A stretch of 64,000 nt of DNA from Gemmatimonadota bacterium (GTDB taxonomy: Bacteria; Gemmatimonadota; Gemmatimonadetes; Gemmatimonadales; GWC2-71-9). The stretch lies in the NCBI GenBank assembly GCA_003222115.1, contig QHUL01000057.1, forward strand, positions 1-64,000, read 5' to 3'. Below the pieces are notes generated by a model. That model did no database searches, was not told where the DNA came from, and saw nothing but the letters and a program-made list of their open reading frames with translations. The position numbers and the translations under genes are program-made. The stretch's first letter is position 1; the number at the start of each line of letters is the position of its first letter. Below are positions 51,461-60,204 of this stretch, in pieces.

Positions 51461-52243
51461 CTACGAGGGCCGTCGAAACAGCCGGTTCCAGCGAATGCGT
51501 AGCGGGTCCGTGGCGACGCTCATGTAGATGAAGAGCGGCCGTCCCACGATGTGGTTGCGCGGCAGAAAGCCCCAGAAGCGGCTGTCGTAGGATTCGTCGC
51601 GGTTGTCGCCCATCACGAAGTAGTGCGCCGCAGGGACGACGATCGGCCCCCAATCGTGCGTGGTGGGACGGTAGGACGCCGCATCGCGGCCGACGTAGCT
51701 CGGCAGCTGCCACGCCCGGATCTGCCGCAGCCGGAACTCGTCCTCGCGCACCATCAGTCCTACGAGATGCAGCGCGTACGGCTCGTCGAGGCGCCGTCCG
51801 TTCCGGTATACCGTGTCGCGCGCCATGCGCAGCGTGTCGCCCGGCGCGCCGATGACCCGCTTCACGATGTTGAGGTTGGGCGTCGAGTCCTCGACCGATC
51901 GGAACACCACGATGCCGTCGCGGCGCGGCTCGTCGTAGCCGGGCAGAGGCAGCAGCCGCACGCCCGTGAGCGGGATCTCGAGCTCGCCGCCATACACCGC
52001 CTTGTTCACGAACAGGAAGTCCCCCACGAGCAGCGTGTTCTCCATGCTCGCCGAGGGAATGCGGAACGCCTCGATCAGATAGGAGCGGAGCACGATCCAG
52101 ATCACCACCGCCGCCGCGAGCGACTTGGCCCACCCAATCAGCTCTTCCCGCAGGCGCTGCCGCGGCGCCGACCCCGGGGCGGGAGTGGCGCTCGGCGCCG
52201 GGCTGGGGACGCGCTCCTCGCGGCGCGGCTCGACCTTGCTCAT
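51461..52243 (-). CDS. lepB: Signal peptidase I
   Basis: The 260-residue enzyme has a Pro-rich cytoplasmic N-terminus and one membrane helix (about 39-56). Catalytic Ser is in [10 protein letters not shown] and catalytic Lys in [12 protein letters not shown]; the box [16 protein letters not shown] follows. It cleaves signal peptides on the outer face of the inner membrane. A TAGATT box lies 9 nt before the ATG, back to back with that of the next gene. Confidence 0.96.
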   Translation of the reverse strand: MSKVEPRREERVPSPAPSATPAPGSAPRQRLREELIGWAKSLAAAVVIWIVLRSYLIEAFRIPSASMENTLLVGDFLFVNKAVYGGELEIPLTGVRLLPLPGYDEPRRDGIVVFRSVEDSTPNLNIVKRVIGAPGDTLRMARDTVYRNGRRLDEPYALHLVGLMVREDEFRLRQIRAWQLPSYVGRDAASYRPTTHDWGPIVVPAAHYFVMGDNRDESYDSRFWGFLPRNHIVGRPLFIYMSVATDPLRIRWNRLFRRPS

Positions 52244-52252
52244 AGGACCCGC

Positions 52253-52307
52253 AATCTAATCCGTTGCGCCCACTCCGCACTGCGAAGTCCGCGCTCCGCA
52301 TTAGATT
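52253..52307. promoter_or_regulatory. Back-to-back TAGATT boxes around a heptad array
   Basis: AATCTAAT (52253-52260) and ATTAGATT (52300-52307) are inverted copies. Each gives a TAGATT -10 box: 9 nt before the lepB ATG on the minus strand and 6 nt before the ATG at 52314 on the plus strand. The 39 bp between consist of 7-nt units (CACTCCG, CACTGCG, AAGTCCG, CGCTCCG), so both -35 regions fall inside an array. Confidence 0.6.
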
Positions 52308-52313
52308 TTCTCC

Positions 52314-52628
52314 ATGACCGAGCAGCCGCGACGCTCCCGGCCGCCTCTGATGGACGCCCTCGGCAAGCTGTGCACCGAGGGAAAGGAGGCCGCCGACTAC
52401 CTGTGGCAGGTCCCCAAGGACGAGGCCATGCGGCAGAAGATCCTCGACCTGCTCGAGCAGATCGCCGTGGAGAGCGCCAAACAGGGCCGCAAGGAGATGC
52501 CGCGGATCTGCGAGGAGCTGAAGACGGCCGCGCAGGCGAGCGCGAGCCCGCAGCAGGTGGACATCCTCGTCAACGGCTTCGACCGCCTGGTGCACCTGTG
52601 GCAGGCGGCCAAGTCGGGGCTGCTGTGA
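52314..52628 (+). CDS. Small helical hypothetical protein
   Basis: The 104-residue all-helical protein ([19 protein letters not shown] and [17 protein letters not shown]) has no signal peptide and no known family. It could be a small four-helix domain. Leaderless start 6 nt after TAGATT. It is coupled by GTGA to transketolase. Confidence 0.7.
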   Translation: MTEQPRRSRPPLMDALGKLCTEGKEAADYLWQVPKDEAMRQKILDLLEQIAVESAKQGRKEMPRICEELKTAAQASASPQQVDILVNGFDRLVHLWQAAKSGLL

Positions 52629-54667
52629 CCGGGCGCATGCGCGAGGCCCCCGCCCCCCCGGCCCGCCACACCGATCTCGAGCAGCTCTGCATCAACACCG
52701 TCCGCGCCCTCGCCATGGACGCGGTGCAGCAGGCGGACTCCGGCCATGCCGGGACGGCCATGGCGCTCGCGCCGCTCGCCTGGGTGTTGTGGCAAAAGCA
52801 CCTGCGCCACAACCCCGCGAACCCCGACTGGCCGGACCGCGACCGGTTCGTCCTGTCCTGTGGTCACGCGTGCGTGCTGCTGTACAGCGCGCTCTACCTC
52901 ACGGGCTACGACCTGACCCTCGACGACCTCAAGCAATTCCGGCAGTGGGGCAGCCGGACGCCCGGGCATTCCGAGTACGGCTTGACGCCGGGGGTCGAGG
53001 CCACGACGGGACCCCTGGGGCAGGGCGTCGGCAACGCGGTAGGGATGGCGATCGCCGAGGCGCAGCTCGCCGCGCTGTTCAACCGCCCGGGCCATGCGGT
53101 CGTGGACCACTACACCTTCTTCCTCGCGTCCGACGGCGACCTGATGGAGGGCATCTCCCACGAGGCGTGCTCGCTCGCCGGGCACCTGAAGCTCGGCAAG
53201 CTGATCGGGATCTACGACGACAACCACATCACGATCGACGGCGACACGAGCCTCGCCTTCTCGGACGACACGGCGAAGCGCTTCGAGGCCTACGGCTGGC
53301 ACGTGCAGCGAGTCGCGGACGGGAACGACCTGTCGGCGCTCGACGCCGCGCTTGCCGCCGCGCGCCGCACGACCGAGCGGCCGTCGCTCGTGATCGTGCG
53401 CACGCACATCGCCTTCGGCAGCCCGGGCAAGCAGGACACGGCTGAGGCCCACGGTGCGCCGCTCGGCGCTGACGAGGTCAAGCGCACGAAACAGCACCTG
53501 GGGTGGCCCTCACTGGAGCCCTTCCATGTGCCGGCGGAGTCGCTCGCGCAGTGGCGTCGAGCCCAAGAGCGTGGCGCGGGATTCGAGGCCGAGTGGCGCA
53601 AGCGGTGGGACGCCTACCGCACGGCCCACCGCGATCTCGCGGCGGAGCTGGAACGGCGGCTCTCAGGTCGCCTCCCGGACCGCTGGGACGCCGACCTTCC
53701 GGCCTTCAGGCCGCAGGACGGCGCGTCCGCGACGCGCGCCGCCTCGGGCAAGGTGCTGAACGCCATCGCACCGCGGCTGCCGGAGCTGATCGGCGGCTCG
53801 GCGGACCTCACGGGCTCGAACAACACCCAGCTCAAGGACTCCGGCGACTTCGCGGCGGGCCGCTACGACCAGCGCAACCTCCACTTCGGCGTGCGCGAGC
53901 ACGCGATGGCGGCGGCGCTGAACGGCATCGCACTGCACAGGGGGTTCATCCCCTACGGCGGCACATTCCTGATCTTCTCCGATTACATGCGGCCGGCGAT
54001 CCGGCTCGCGGCGCTCACCCACCTGAAACCGATCTACGTGTTCACACACGACTCGATCGGCCTCGGCGAGGACGGCCCCACGCACCAGCCGATCGAGCAC
54101 CTGGCGGCGCTGCGCGCGATGCCCAACCTGACCGTGATTCGGCCGGCCGACGCGACGGAGGCAGTCGAGGCGTGGCGCGCGGTGATCCTGCACCGCCAAG
54201 GCCCCGTCGCGCTCGTGCTCACGCGCCAGAAAGTGCCCGTGATCGACCGCGCGAAATACGCACCAGCGAACGGGCTGCGCCTCGGTGGCTACGTGCTGGC
54301 CGACGCGCCGGGCGGAAAGCCGGACATCGTTCTCATGGCTACGGGTTCCGAGGTAGAACTGATTCTCGCTGCTTACGAACAGCTAAAGGCCAACGGCCAA
54401 AAGCCAAGAGCCGTCTCGATGCCGTGTCTCGAGTACTTCGCGGCGCAGCCGCAGGAGTACCGGGACGCCGTGCTCCCCCCGTCGGTGCCGCTGCGCATCG
54501 CCGTCGAGGCCGCGGCACCCCAGTCGTGGTACCGCTGGGTGGGCGATAAGGGCGTGGTGTTAGGGATCGAGCGTTTCGGGGCGTCCGCGCCCTACCAGCG
54601 GATCTATCAGGAGCTGGGACTGACTGCCGAGAACGTGGTGCGAAGGGCGAAGCAGCTATTAGCCTAA
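52625..54667 (+). CDS. tkt: Transketolase
   Basis: The 680-residue thiamine diphosphate enzyme of the pentose phosphate pathway has [18 protein letters not shown] (shown as family pattern), [20 protein letters not shown]-type cofactor motif [28 protein letters not shown] and [11 protein letters not shown]. The length fits bacterial transketolases. GTG at 52625 forms GTGA with the small gene; an ATG four codons later is possible. Four 7-nt units lie inside the gene at 54384-54411. The stop overlaps the convergent hemY by 9 bp. Confidence 0.96.
   Translation: MTGRMREAPAPPARHTDLEQLCINTVRALAMDAVQQADSGHAGTAMALAPLAWVLWQKHLRHNPANPDWPDRDRFVLSCGHACVLLYSALYLTGYDLTLDDLKQFRQWGSRTPGHSEYGLTPGVEATTGPLGQGVGNAVGMAIAEAQLAALFNRPGHAVVDHYTFFLASDGDLMEGISHEACSLAGHLKLGKLIGIYDDNHITIDGDTSLAFSDDTAKRFEAYGWHVQRVADGNDLSALDAALAAARRTTERPSLVIVRTHIAFGSPGKQDTAEAHGAPLGADEVKRTKQHLGWPSLEPFHVPAESLAQWRRAQERGAGFEAEWRKRWDAYRTAHRDLAAELERRLSGRLPDRWDADLPAFRPQDGASATRAASGKVLNAIAPRLPELIGGSADLTGSNNTQLKDSGDFAAGRYDQRNLHFGVREHAMAAALNGIALHRGFIPYGGTFLIFSDYMRPAIRLAALTHLKPIYVFTHDSIGLGEDGPTHQPIEHLAALRAMPNLTVIRPADATEAVEAWRAVILHRQGPVALVLTRQKVPVIDRAKYAPANGLRLGGYVLADAPGGKPDIVLMATGSEVELILAAYEQLKANGQKPRAVSMPCLEYFAAQPQEYRDAVLPPSVPLRIAVEAAAPQSWYRWVGDKGVVLGIERFGASAPYQRIYQELGLTAENVVRRAKQLLA
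54384..54411. repeat. Heptad array inside transketolase gene
   Basis: TAAAGGC, CAACGGC, CAAAAGC and CAAGAGC follow without gap, encoding a surface stretch (QLKANGQKP). There is no complementary arm nearby. Confidence 0.5.
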
Positions 54668-55729
54668 CCTTCTAACCACTTCTCTCGCAGCCTCTCTCCC
54701 CGACCTGACGCACGCCGACACGCCCGCCCCGTCGCAGCCCGCCCCGGCAATCGCGATAGGGGCGAGGCGCGCGAGGCGCTCTCGCACGCGGGCGACCCGC
54801 GCGGCGTGGTGCGCCTCGTAGCGGGGGAGGCCCCGCGGCCAGCGAAACGCGCGCGTCCAGAGCGGCGCGCCGGCGATCCCGAGGAGCGACGCGAGCTCGG
54901 CGTGCGCCAGGACCCCCGGCTCGTCATCCGACGGCGCGATGAACGCGCGCAGCAGCACGTGCCCCGCCGGCGCGCGGCCCGAGTATTTCGCCGATGCGTA
55001 GGTGCAGGCCCTGACCACGCCCGGCGCCGTCGCAGCCGCCACGAATCCGGTCCCCTCAAGCGGCCTCCCCAGCTGGTCGCCGCGATACGCGAGCGATACG
55101 GCCACGCTCGGCTGGTACACCACCTCTCCCAGCGCGCGCGCGGGCGATACGCCGAGGGTGGCCAGCAGGCGGGCGGCGGCGAACGCCGGCAGTGCGAGGA
55201 TCACGCCGTCCGCGTCCACTGCCGATCCCCCGGTCAACGCCAGGCGGTAGCCCCGTGCAGACGGACCGATCCCCGTGACGCCGGCTGCCGTCCGCGTCGC
55301 GCGTCCCAGTCGCGCGACCAGCGCCTCCACAATCACGGCCATCCCGCCGTCGAAGCTGCGAAACCCCGCGCCCAGGTCTTCCCCGCGAGCCTCGATCCCG
55401 AGCAGCGCCGCCGCTCTCCCCTCGGCGAGCGCCTCGAATCGGCTTCCCGTCCACACCGTCGCGCCCCGCGCCAGCTGATCCACCAACCGGTCGCCGACGC
55501 CGAGCTCGCGCGCGAGCGCGGGCAGATCGGGCGCCGCCGCGAGGAACCCGTCCGGGCCCCCTTCCACAAGGAATCCGTCCCGCCGCTCGGTCACGATCAC
55601 GCCCCCGGGCCGCCGCTCGCTCTCGAGCACCGTCACGGCCACGCCCGCCTGCTCGAGCCCCCAGGCCGCGGCGAGGCCCGCGATCCCGGCGCCGACGACG
55701 GCAACGGTCGTCACCGCCGTCACCGCCAT
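54659..55729 (-). CDS. hemY: HemY/CgoX-like (copro)porphyrinogen oxidase with large internal deletion
   Basis: The 356-residue FAD protein has the Rossmann motif [28 protein letters not shown], the EGGPDGF segment, and the C-terminal [21 protein letters not shown] that closes the FAD site. HemY proteins usually have about 450-470 residues. Here [10 protein letters not shown] (to residue 101) is joined within about 20 residues to FRSFDGGM (123-130). About 105 residues that normally carry the RRxG-E and GIYAGD segments of the substrate domain are missing. The reading frame is intact. The start at 55729 overlaps hemH by 10 bp. It may be a minimal enzyme or non-functional. Confidence 0.8.
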   Translation of the reverse strand: MAVTAVTTVAVVGAGIAGLAAAWGLEQAGVAVTVLESERRPGGVIVTERRDGFLVEGGPDGFLAAAPDLPALARELGVGDRLVDQLARGATVWTGSRFEALAEGRAAALLGIEARGEDLGAGFRSFDGGMAVIVEALVARLGRATRTAAGVTGIGPSARGYRLALTGGSAVDADGVILALPAFAAARLLATLGVSPARALGEVVYQPSVAVSLAYRGDQLGRPLEGTGFVAAATAPGVVRACTYASAKYSGRAPAGHVLLRAFIAPSDDEPGVLAHAELASLLGIAGAPLWTRAFRWPRGLPRYEAHHAARVARVRERLARLAPIAIAGAGCDGAGVSACVRSGREAAREVVRRLG

Positions 55730-56634
55730 CCGCGGTCGGACGCGGCACGGCGCGCGAGGTCCGCGAGGCACGCGATGAGGAGGGGATCGTCGTTCAGGGA
55801 AGCCGTGCGCTCGAGGCGCATGCCCAGCCGCGCGGCCAGCGCTCGGTACTCCACGTCCACGTCGTACAGGATCTCGACGTGGTCGCACACGAAGCCGATC
55901 GGCGCGATGAGCGCCTCGCGGCCACCCTCGGCCGCGAGCGCCCGCAGCACCTCGCCCGCGTCCGGGCCCAGCCAGGGCTCGGGCGTCGCCCCGGCGCTCT
56001 GGAAGGCCAGGTGCCAGCGCGCGAGCGCGAGGCGCTCGACCACGGCGGCGACGCTCGCGCGAAACTCGTCCGGATAGGGATCGCCGTTCGCCAGGATGCG
56101 CTGCGGCAGGCTGTGGGCGGTGAAGATCACCGGCACGCCGGCGGGATCGGGAAACCGCGCCAGCGCGTCGCGCAGGCGCGCCGCCACCGCGTCGAGGAAC
56201 AGGGGGTGGTCGCCCCAACGCCGCACCACCCCGACGTCGAGCCGCCCGGCCGCCGCCTCCGCGAGCTTCCGCTCGTACGCCCCGACGCTCATGGCGGAGT
56301 AATGCGGTGCCAGCGCGATGGCGACGAGGCGCTGGCGGCCGTCCGCCACGATCCGCGCGACCGTCTCGGCGATGTAGGGATGCCAGTGCCGCATCCCGAC
56401 GTACACGGGCAGCTCCGCCCCCAGTGCGCGACGCAAGGCCGCGGCCTGGGCCTCCGTCAGCCGGCGGATGGGCGAGCCGCCGCCGATGCGCGCGTAGCGG
56501 CCCCGGATCTCCTCCACGAGCTCCGGGCTCGTGGGGCGCCCGCCGCGCACGTCCAGCAGGTAGGGCTCGACCTCGTCGAGGTTGCCCGGCCCCCCGTAAG
56601 CCATCAGCAGGACGGCGCAGCGCTCAGCAGCCAT
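55720..56634 (-). CDS. hemH: Ferrochelatase (coproporphyrin/protoporphyrin)
   Basis: The 304-residue class II chelatase inserts iron into the porphyrin. Visible are LLMAYGGPGNLDEV, GGGSPIRRLTEAQA, GMRHWHPYIAETV, the catalytic His in TAHSLPQRI and the Glu in VCDHVEILYD. Beside a HemQ homologue it most likely acts on coproporphyrin III (CpfC). It overlaps hemE and hemY by about 10 bp each. Confidence 0.95.
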   Translation of the reverse strand: MAAERCAVLLMAYGGPGNLDEVEPYLLDVRGGRPTSPELVEEIRGRYARIGGGSPIRRLTEAQAAALRRALGAELPVYVGMRHWHPYIAETVARIVADGRQRLVAIALAPHYSAMSVGAYERKLAEAAAGRLDVGVVRRWGDHPLFLDAVAARLRDALARFPDPAGVPVIFTAHSLPQRILANGDPYPDEFRASVAAVVERLALARWHLAFQSAGATPEPWLGPDAGEVLRALAAEGGREALIAPIGFVCDHVEILYDVDVEYRALAARLGMRLERTASLNDDPLLIACLADLARRAASDRGWR

Positions 56635-57655
56635 GCACCAGCTCGACGACCGTCTGTGCGGCCTCGACCGGCGTCTCGGGAAGCACGCCGTGCCCGAGAT
56701 TGAAGATGTGTCCGGGCCTCCGCCCGGCGCGCGCCAGGACGTCGCGCACCCGCTCGGCGAGCGCGGCGCTAGGCGCCAGCAGGGCCGCGGGGTCGAGGTT
56801 TCCCTGGATCGCCCGCGCGCCGATCCGGCGCCACGCCTCGTCGAGCGGGATGCGCCAGTCCACGCCGATGACGTCGCCGCCCGCTGCGGCGAAGTCCTCG
56901 AGGAACGTCGCCGTGTCGGTGCCGAAGTGGATCACCGGAACGCCCGCGGCCCCGGCGAGCTCGAGCGCGCGGCGGCTGTGCGGCAGCACGTACTCGCGGT
57001 AGTCGGCGGGCGAGAGGCATCCCACCCAGCTGTCGAACAGCTGCAGCGCCCTCGCGCCCGCGCCGGCCTGCGCGGCGAGGTAGCGGCCCACGAGCTCCGC
57101 CAGCCGGTCGAGCAGCGCGTGCCAGGCCGCAGGCTCGCCGTGCATGAAGCCTTTGGTGCGGGCGAAGCTGCGGGACGCGCCGCCTTCGATGGCGTAGCTC
57201 GCGAGCGTGAACGGAGCGCCCGCGAACCCGATCAGCGGCACGCCCGGCGGCAGGGCGCGCGCCGCGAGCCGCACCGCCTCGAGCACGTAGGAGAGCTCCC
57301 GCTCCGGGTCCACGCGGGGCAGGGCGGCGACCCGAGCGGCGTCACGGATCGGGTGCGCGATGTGGGGCCCTTCGCCCGCAGTGAAGGACAGACCCAGCCC
57401 GAGGGGCTCGAACGGCAGCAAGATGTCGGCGAAGATGATCGCCGCGTCGACTTTCAGCCGCTCGACGGGCAGGAGGGTGACTTGCGCCGCCAGCTCCGGC
57501 TGGTGGCACAACTCGAGCAGGTCGTGCTTCGCCCGCAGCGCACGATACTGCGGCAGGAAACGACCCGCCTGCCGCATGAACCACACCGGCGTCCGGTCGG
57601 TGGGCTCGCGGCGGCAAGCCTTCAGGAAGCGACTGTCGTCAGGAGCGGGGGGCAA
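56624..57655 (-). CDS. hemE: Uroporphyrinogen decarboxylase
   Basis: The 343-residue TIM-barrel enzyme makes coproporphyrinogen III. Conserved segments: PVWFMRQAGRFLPQYR, FADILLPFEPLG, GFAGAPFTLASYAIEGG, FDSWVGCLSP and NLGHGVLPETP. TTG start in a 17-bp overlap with the HemQ-Rieske gene, so the genes are coupled. Confidence 0.96.
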   Translation of the reverse strand: MPPAPDDSRFLKACRREPTDRTPVWFMRQAGRFLPQYRALRAKHDLLELCHQPELAAQVTLLPVERLKVDAAIIFADILLPFEPLGLGLSFTAGEGPHIAHPIRDAARVAALPRVDPERELSYVLEAVRLAARALPPGVPLIGFAGAPFTLASYAIEGGASRSFARTKGFMHGEPAAWHALLDRLAELVGRYLAAQAGAGARALQLFDSWVGCLSPADYREYVLPHSRRALELAGAAGVPVIHFGTDTATFLEDFAAAGGDVIGVDWRIPLDEAWRRIGARAIQGNLDPAALLAPSAALAERVRDVLARAGRRPGHIFNLGHGVLPETPVEAAQTVVELVHGC

Positions 57656-58724
57656 CGGTCGGCTCGCGCGCCCCGGCCGGCCCGATGAGGACCGTGTCGC
57701 CTTCGAGCTTGACCTGGTAAGTCGGCACCGGCAGCGACGGCGGGCCGGCGAGCACCTGCCCGGTCTCGAGGGCGAACACGCCTTCGTGCCAGGGGCAGGT
57801 CACGGCGCACTTGGCCGGGTCCACGGTCCCCTCGGAGAGGCTCCCGCGGGCGTGGGTGCAGCGGTTCGAGATGGCGTAGATCGAGCCGTTCACGTTGAAG
57901 AGCGCGACCGCCTCGCCCGCGGCGTACACGCGCTTGCCGCTGCCGGGCGGGAGCTCGGCGAGCGTGGCCACCGGCGTGAAGCCGTCCGCCCGCGCCGGGC
58001 GCCGCGCCACCGCCTGCACCGACCCCGCGCCTCCCAACGTGTCGAGCATGTCCCACAGCGACATCTGAACGCAGGTGAAGGTGGGCGTGTCCCGCAACGT
58101 ATAGGAGGACGCCTCGCTCTCCCGCAGCTCCATCACGAGATCGAGAAACGCCGCCGGGTCGTCGCCCTCGAACGCGACGATGAACTCCTGGTCGTCGAGC
58201 CCGTAGGAGTAGGTCGTGTTGAGCCGAATCGAGGGGTACTTGCGGCCGATGCGCACGTGCTCGTCCATCATGCGCTGCCGCTCGGGCTTGGGCAGGCCGT
58301 ACCATGCCCGCGTCTTGACGAACGGATAGACGAACAGGTAGCGGGCGTCGCTGGGACGGATGACGAGGCGCGACGGGGCGTTCGGGTCCTCGGGGAACTC
58401 GTAGATCGAGCGTCGCGTCATCGCGAGATAGCTGTAGGGAATCGCGAGGTAGGCGCCGAGGTCGGTGCGATTGAGCGCGGTCTGCAGCGCCACCAGGGCG
58501 TCCAGGTCCTCGGCCACCTGCCACAGCAGGAAGTCGCAGTCGCCGCGGATGCCCACGAGCCCGTAGGGCCGCAGCAGCAGCCGCCCATGAAAGCTCTCGA
58601 TCACCTCGCCGAACTCGAGCTTCGAGGCGGCCTGGCGGTCGGCGGACAGCCGCCGCCACGCGCCGTCGAGCTTGTAGAAGGCGAAGCGGACCGCCTGACG
58701 TTTCTCGGAAGGCTGCGCGCTCAT
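57639..58724 (-). CDS. hemQ: HemQ/ChdC coproheme decarboxylase fused to a Rieske [2Fe-2S] domain
   Basis: The 361-residue protein has a chlorite-dismutase-fold HemQ domain (about 10-245). It contains YPFVKTRAWYGLP (Tyr and Lys of the coproheme site), EHVRIGRKYPS with the heme-ligand His, and YGLDDQEFIVAFE. A C-terminal Rieske domain (about 248-355) has Cys289-T-His291 and Cys310-PW-His313. HemQ converts coproheme to heme with peroxide. The Rieske part could deliver electrons or sense redox state. The ATG at 58724 was chosen because TAGATT lies 7 nt upstream; an upstream TTG falls inside that box. Confidence 0.92.
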   Translation of the reverse strand: MSAQPSEKRQAVRFAFYKLDGAWRRLSADRQAASKLEFGEVIESFHGRLLLRPYGLVGIRGDCDFLLWQVAEDLDALVALQTALNRTDLGAYLAIPYSYLAMTRRSIYEFPEDPNAPSRLVIRPSDARYLFVYPFVKTRAWYGLPKPERQRMMDEHVRIGRKYPSIRLNTTYSYGLDDQEFIVAFEGDDPAAFLDLVMELRESEASSYTLRDTPTFTCVQMSLWDMLDTLGGAGSVQAVARRPARADGFTPVATLAELPPGSGKRVYAAGEAVALFNVNGSIYAISNRCTHARGSLSEGTVDPAKCAVTCPWHEGVFALETGQVLAGPPSLPVPTYQVKLEGDTVLIGPAGAREPTVAPRS

Positions 58725-58734
58725 CCGACGCAAT

Positions 58735-58881
58735 CTAACGCTCCGCTCCCCGCTCCTCTTCCCGGAGCTTCCGCTCCCGCAGGTATTTCCGCCCGATCCA
58801 GGCGGCGATTCCCCCGAAGATGAGCACCGGTGTGAGGGCGATCAGCACGGCGCTCCAGAAATAAACCAGCTCCATGCTCAT
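58735..58881 (-). CDS. Tiny single-span membrane protein
   Basis: The 48-residue protein has one membrane helix (ELVYFWSAVLIALTPVLIFGG, about residues 4-28 with part shown) and then a charged tail (RKYLRERKLREEERGAER). The ATG is set by an ATGA overlap with the next gene upstream. It sits between ctaB and hemQ, so it may be an assembly factor or small subunit of the oxidase. The last codons touch a heptad array. Confidence 0.7.
   Translation of the reverse strand: MSMELVYFWSAVLIALTPVLIFGGIAAWIGRKYLRERKLREEERGAER
58738..58762. repeat. Heptad array before hemQ
   Basis: Units of the GCTCCCC type (CGCTCC, GCTCCCC, GCTCCTC) lie at the 3' end of the tiny membrane gene, next to the TAGATT box of hemQ. 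Confidence 0.45.
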
Positions 58882-59066
58882 CGGCCCAGAAACCGGTTGA
58901 GGTGGCGCAGGTAGTAGATCAGCGCGGCCGTCGCGACCACGAAGGCGAGGCACAGCGCGAGCATCCCCCCGCTGTGGCTGCTGCGGTAGCTCGAGGCCGC
59001 CCACACGGCGAAGCCGGCGCAGAACACGATGGCCGTGGAGATCAGGAGGCGGTGAAACGGGATCAT
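58878..59066 (-). CDS. Tiny two-span membrane protein
   Basis: The 62-residue protein has two hydrophobic helices (LLISTAIVFCAGFAVWAAS and MLALCLAFVVATAALIYYL) joined by a short Ser/Arg loop. There is no known family. It follows ctaB by 7 bp and is coupled by ATGA to the next tiny gene. A role in cytochrome oxidase assembly is inferred from position only. Confidence 0.7.
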   Translation of the reverse strand: MIPFHRLLISTAIVFCAGFAVWAASSYRSSHSGGMLALCLAFVVATAALIYYLRHLNRFLGR

Positions 59067-59073
59067 ACGCCGC

Positions 59074-59925
59074 CTAGGCGGCCACCTTGTCCAGCACCAT
59101 CAGGGTCAAGAGCGCCGGCAGGTAGACGATGGAGACGAGGAACAGCCGCCAGGCGCGCGCGGTCGTGGGGGCGGGGCTCATCCGCGCCGACGCGCCGGCG
59201 TACGCGAGCCCCAGCGCCAGCGCACCGAAGAAATACAGCGGTCCGGTGACGCCGAGCAGGGTCGGCACGAGGCTGACCGGGACGAGGGCGGCGGCGTAGG
59301 CGAGCGTCATCCGGGCGGTGGCGTGACCCTCCGGATCCGCGACGCTGAGCATCGCGAGGCCGCCGCGGCGGTAATCGTCGCGGTAGATCCAGGCGAGGGC
59401 GAGGAAGTGCGGCAGCTGCCACAGGAACAGGATCCAGAACAGCGCCAGCACGGCCGGCCCCAGGTGCCCGCCCGCCGCCGTCCACCCGCCGACGATCGGC
59501 AGCGCGCCCGGCACCGCGCCGACCAGCGTGTTGAGCGAGGTCTTGCGCTTGAGAGGCGTGTACAGGAGCACGTAGCTGGCGAGGGTGAGGGCGGCGAGTC
59601 CCGCCGTGAGCAGGTTCACCTTCCAGGCGAGATAGGCCACGCCGGCGAGCGAGATGGTGCCGGCGAAGGCGCCCGCGGCGCGCGGGGTGACGCGGCCCGA
59701 GGGCAGCGGCCGCCCCTGGGTCCGCCGCATGCGTGCATCCACGTCGCGTTCGCGCAGCTGGTTGAAGGCGTTGGTCCCGGCCGCGACGAGCGCGGTCCCG
59801 AGCAGGGTATGCGCGAGCAGCTGCAGGTCCACGGTGCCGCGCGCGCCGAGGTAGAAGCCGGCGGCCGCGGTGAGCAGCACCAGCTGGGTGATGCGAGGCT
59901 TCGTGAGCTCGAGGAACGCTACCAA
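59074..59925 (-). CDS. ctaB: Heme O synthase (protoheme farnesyltransferase)
   Basis: The 283-residue UbiA-type prenyltransferase has about eight membrane helices. The first Asp-rich motif is NQLRERDVDARMRRT followed by GRPLPSG; the second is the YRDDYRRGG loop. It makes heme O for the oxidase. TTG at 59925 was chosen because it opens directly on FLELTKPRITQ, the family N-terminus, and overlaps ctaF by 7 bp; longer frames run through ctaF. Confidence 0.93.
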   Translation of the reverse strand: MVAFLELTKPRITQLVLLTAAAGFYLGARGTVDLQLLAHTLLGTALVAAGTNAFNQLRERDVDARMRRTQGRPLPSGRVTPRAAGAFAGTISLAGVAYLAWKVNLLTAGLAALTLASYVLLYTPLKRKTSLNTLVGAVPGALPIVGGWTAAGGHLGPAVLALFWILFLWQLPHFLALAWIYRDDYRRGGLAMLSVADPEGHATARMTLAYAAALVPVSLVPTLLGVTGPLYFFGALALGLAYAGASARMSPAPTTARAWRLFLVSIVYLPALLTLMVLDKVAA

Positions 59926-60197
59926 ACGTGCTCCGACATGGCGGCGAGGACGAAGATCGCGGCGAGCGGCAACGGGATGATCGCGAGGATCAGGAGCTTC
60001 CGCGGCTCGAACTTGAGGTGCATGAAATACAGCGCCACCAGCAGCGCCTTCCAAACAGCGAAGAACACCAGCGCCGGGATGATGATCTGCTTCGGGAGAT
60101 GCGACATGAACGCAACCCCGATCTCGATCGCCGTGAGGATGGCGAGGTACACCCAGATGAGCACGTAGTTGGGATGCTTCCGGTGCGCCGTCTCCAT
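59919..60197 (-). CDS. ctaF: Cytochrome c oxidase subunit IV (CtaF type)
   Basis: The 92-residue protein has three membrane helices (VLIWVYLAILTAIEIGVAF, IPALVFFAVWKALLVALYF, LLILAIIPLPLAAIFVLAA) and the MHLKFE loop typical of prokaryotic subunit IV. It is 7 bp from ctaE in the cox operon. Confidence 0.9.
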   Translation of the reverse strand: METAHRKHPNYVLIWVYLAILTAIEIGVAFMSHLPKQIIIPALVFFAVWKALLVALYFMHLKFEPRKLLILAIIPLPLAAIFVLAAMSEHVW

Positions 60198-60204
60198 GAG
60201 CTCC

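Noticed and set aside
56081-58256. Plus-strand frames opposite hemH, hemE and hemQ
   Set aside because: They are antisense to strongly conserved heme genes and show only Arg/Ala-rich shadow composition.
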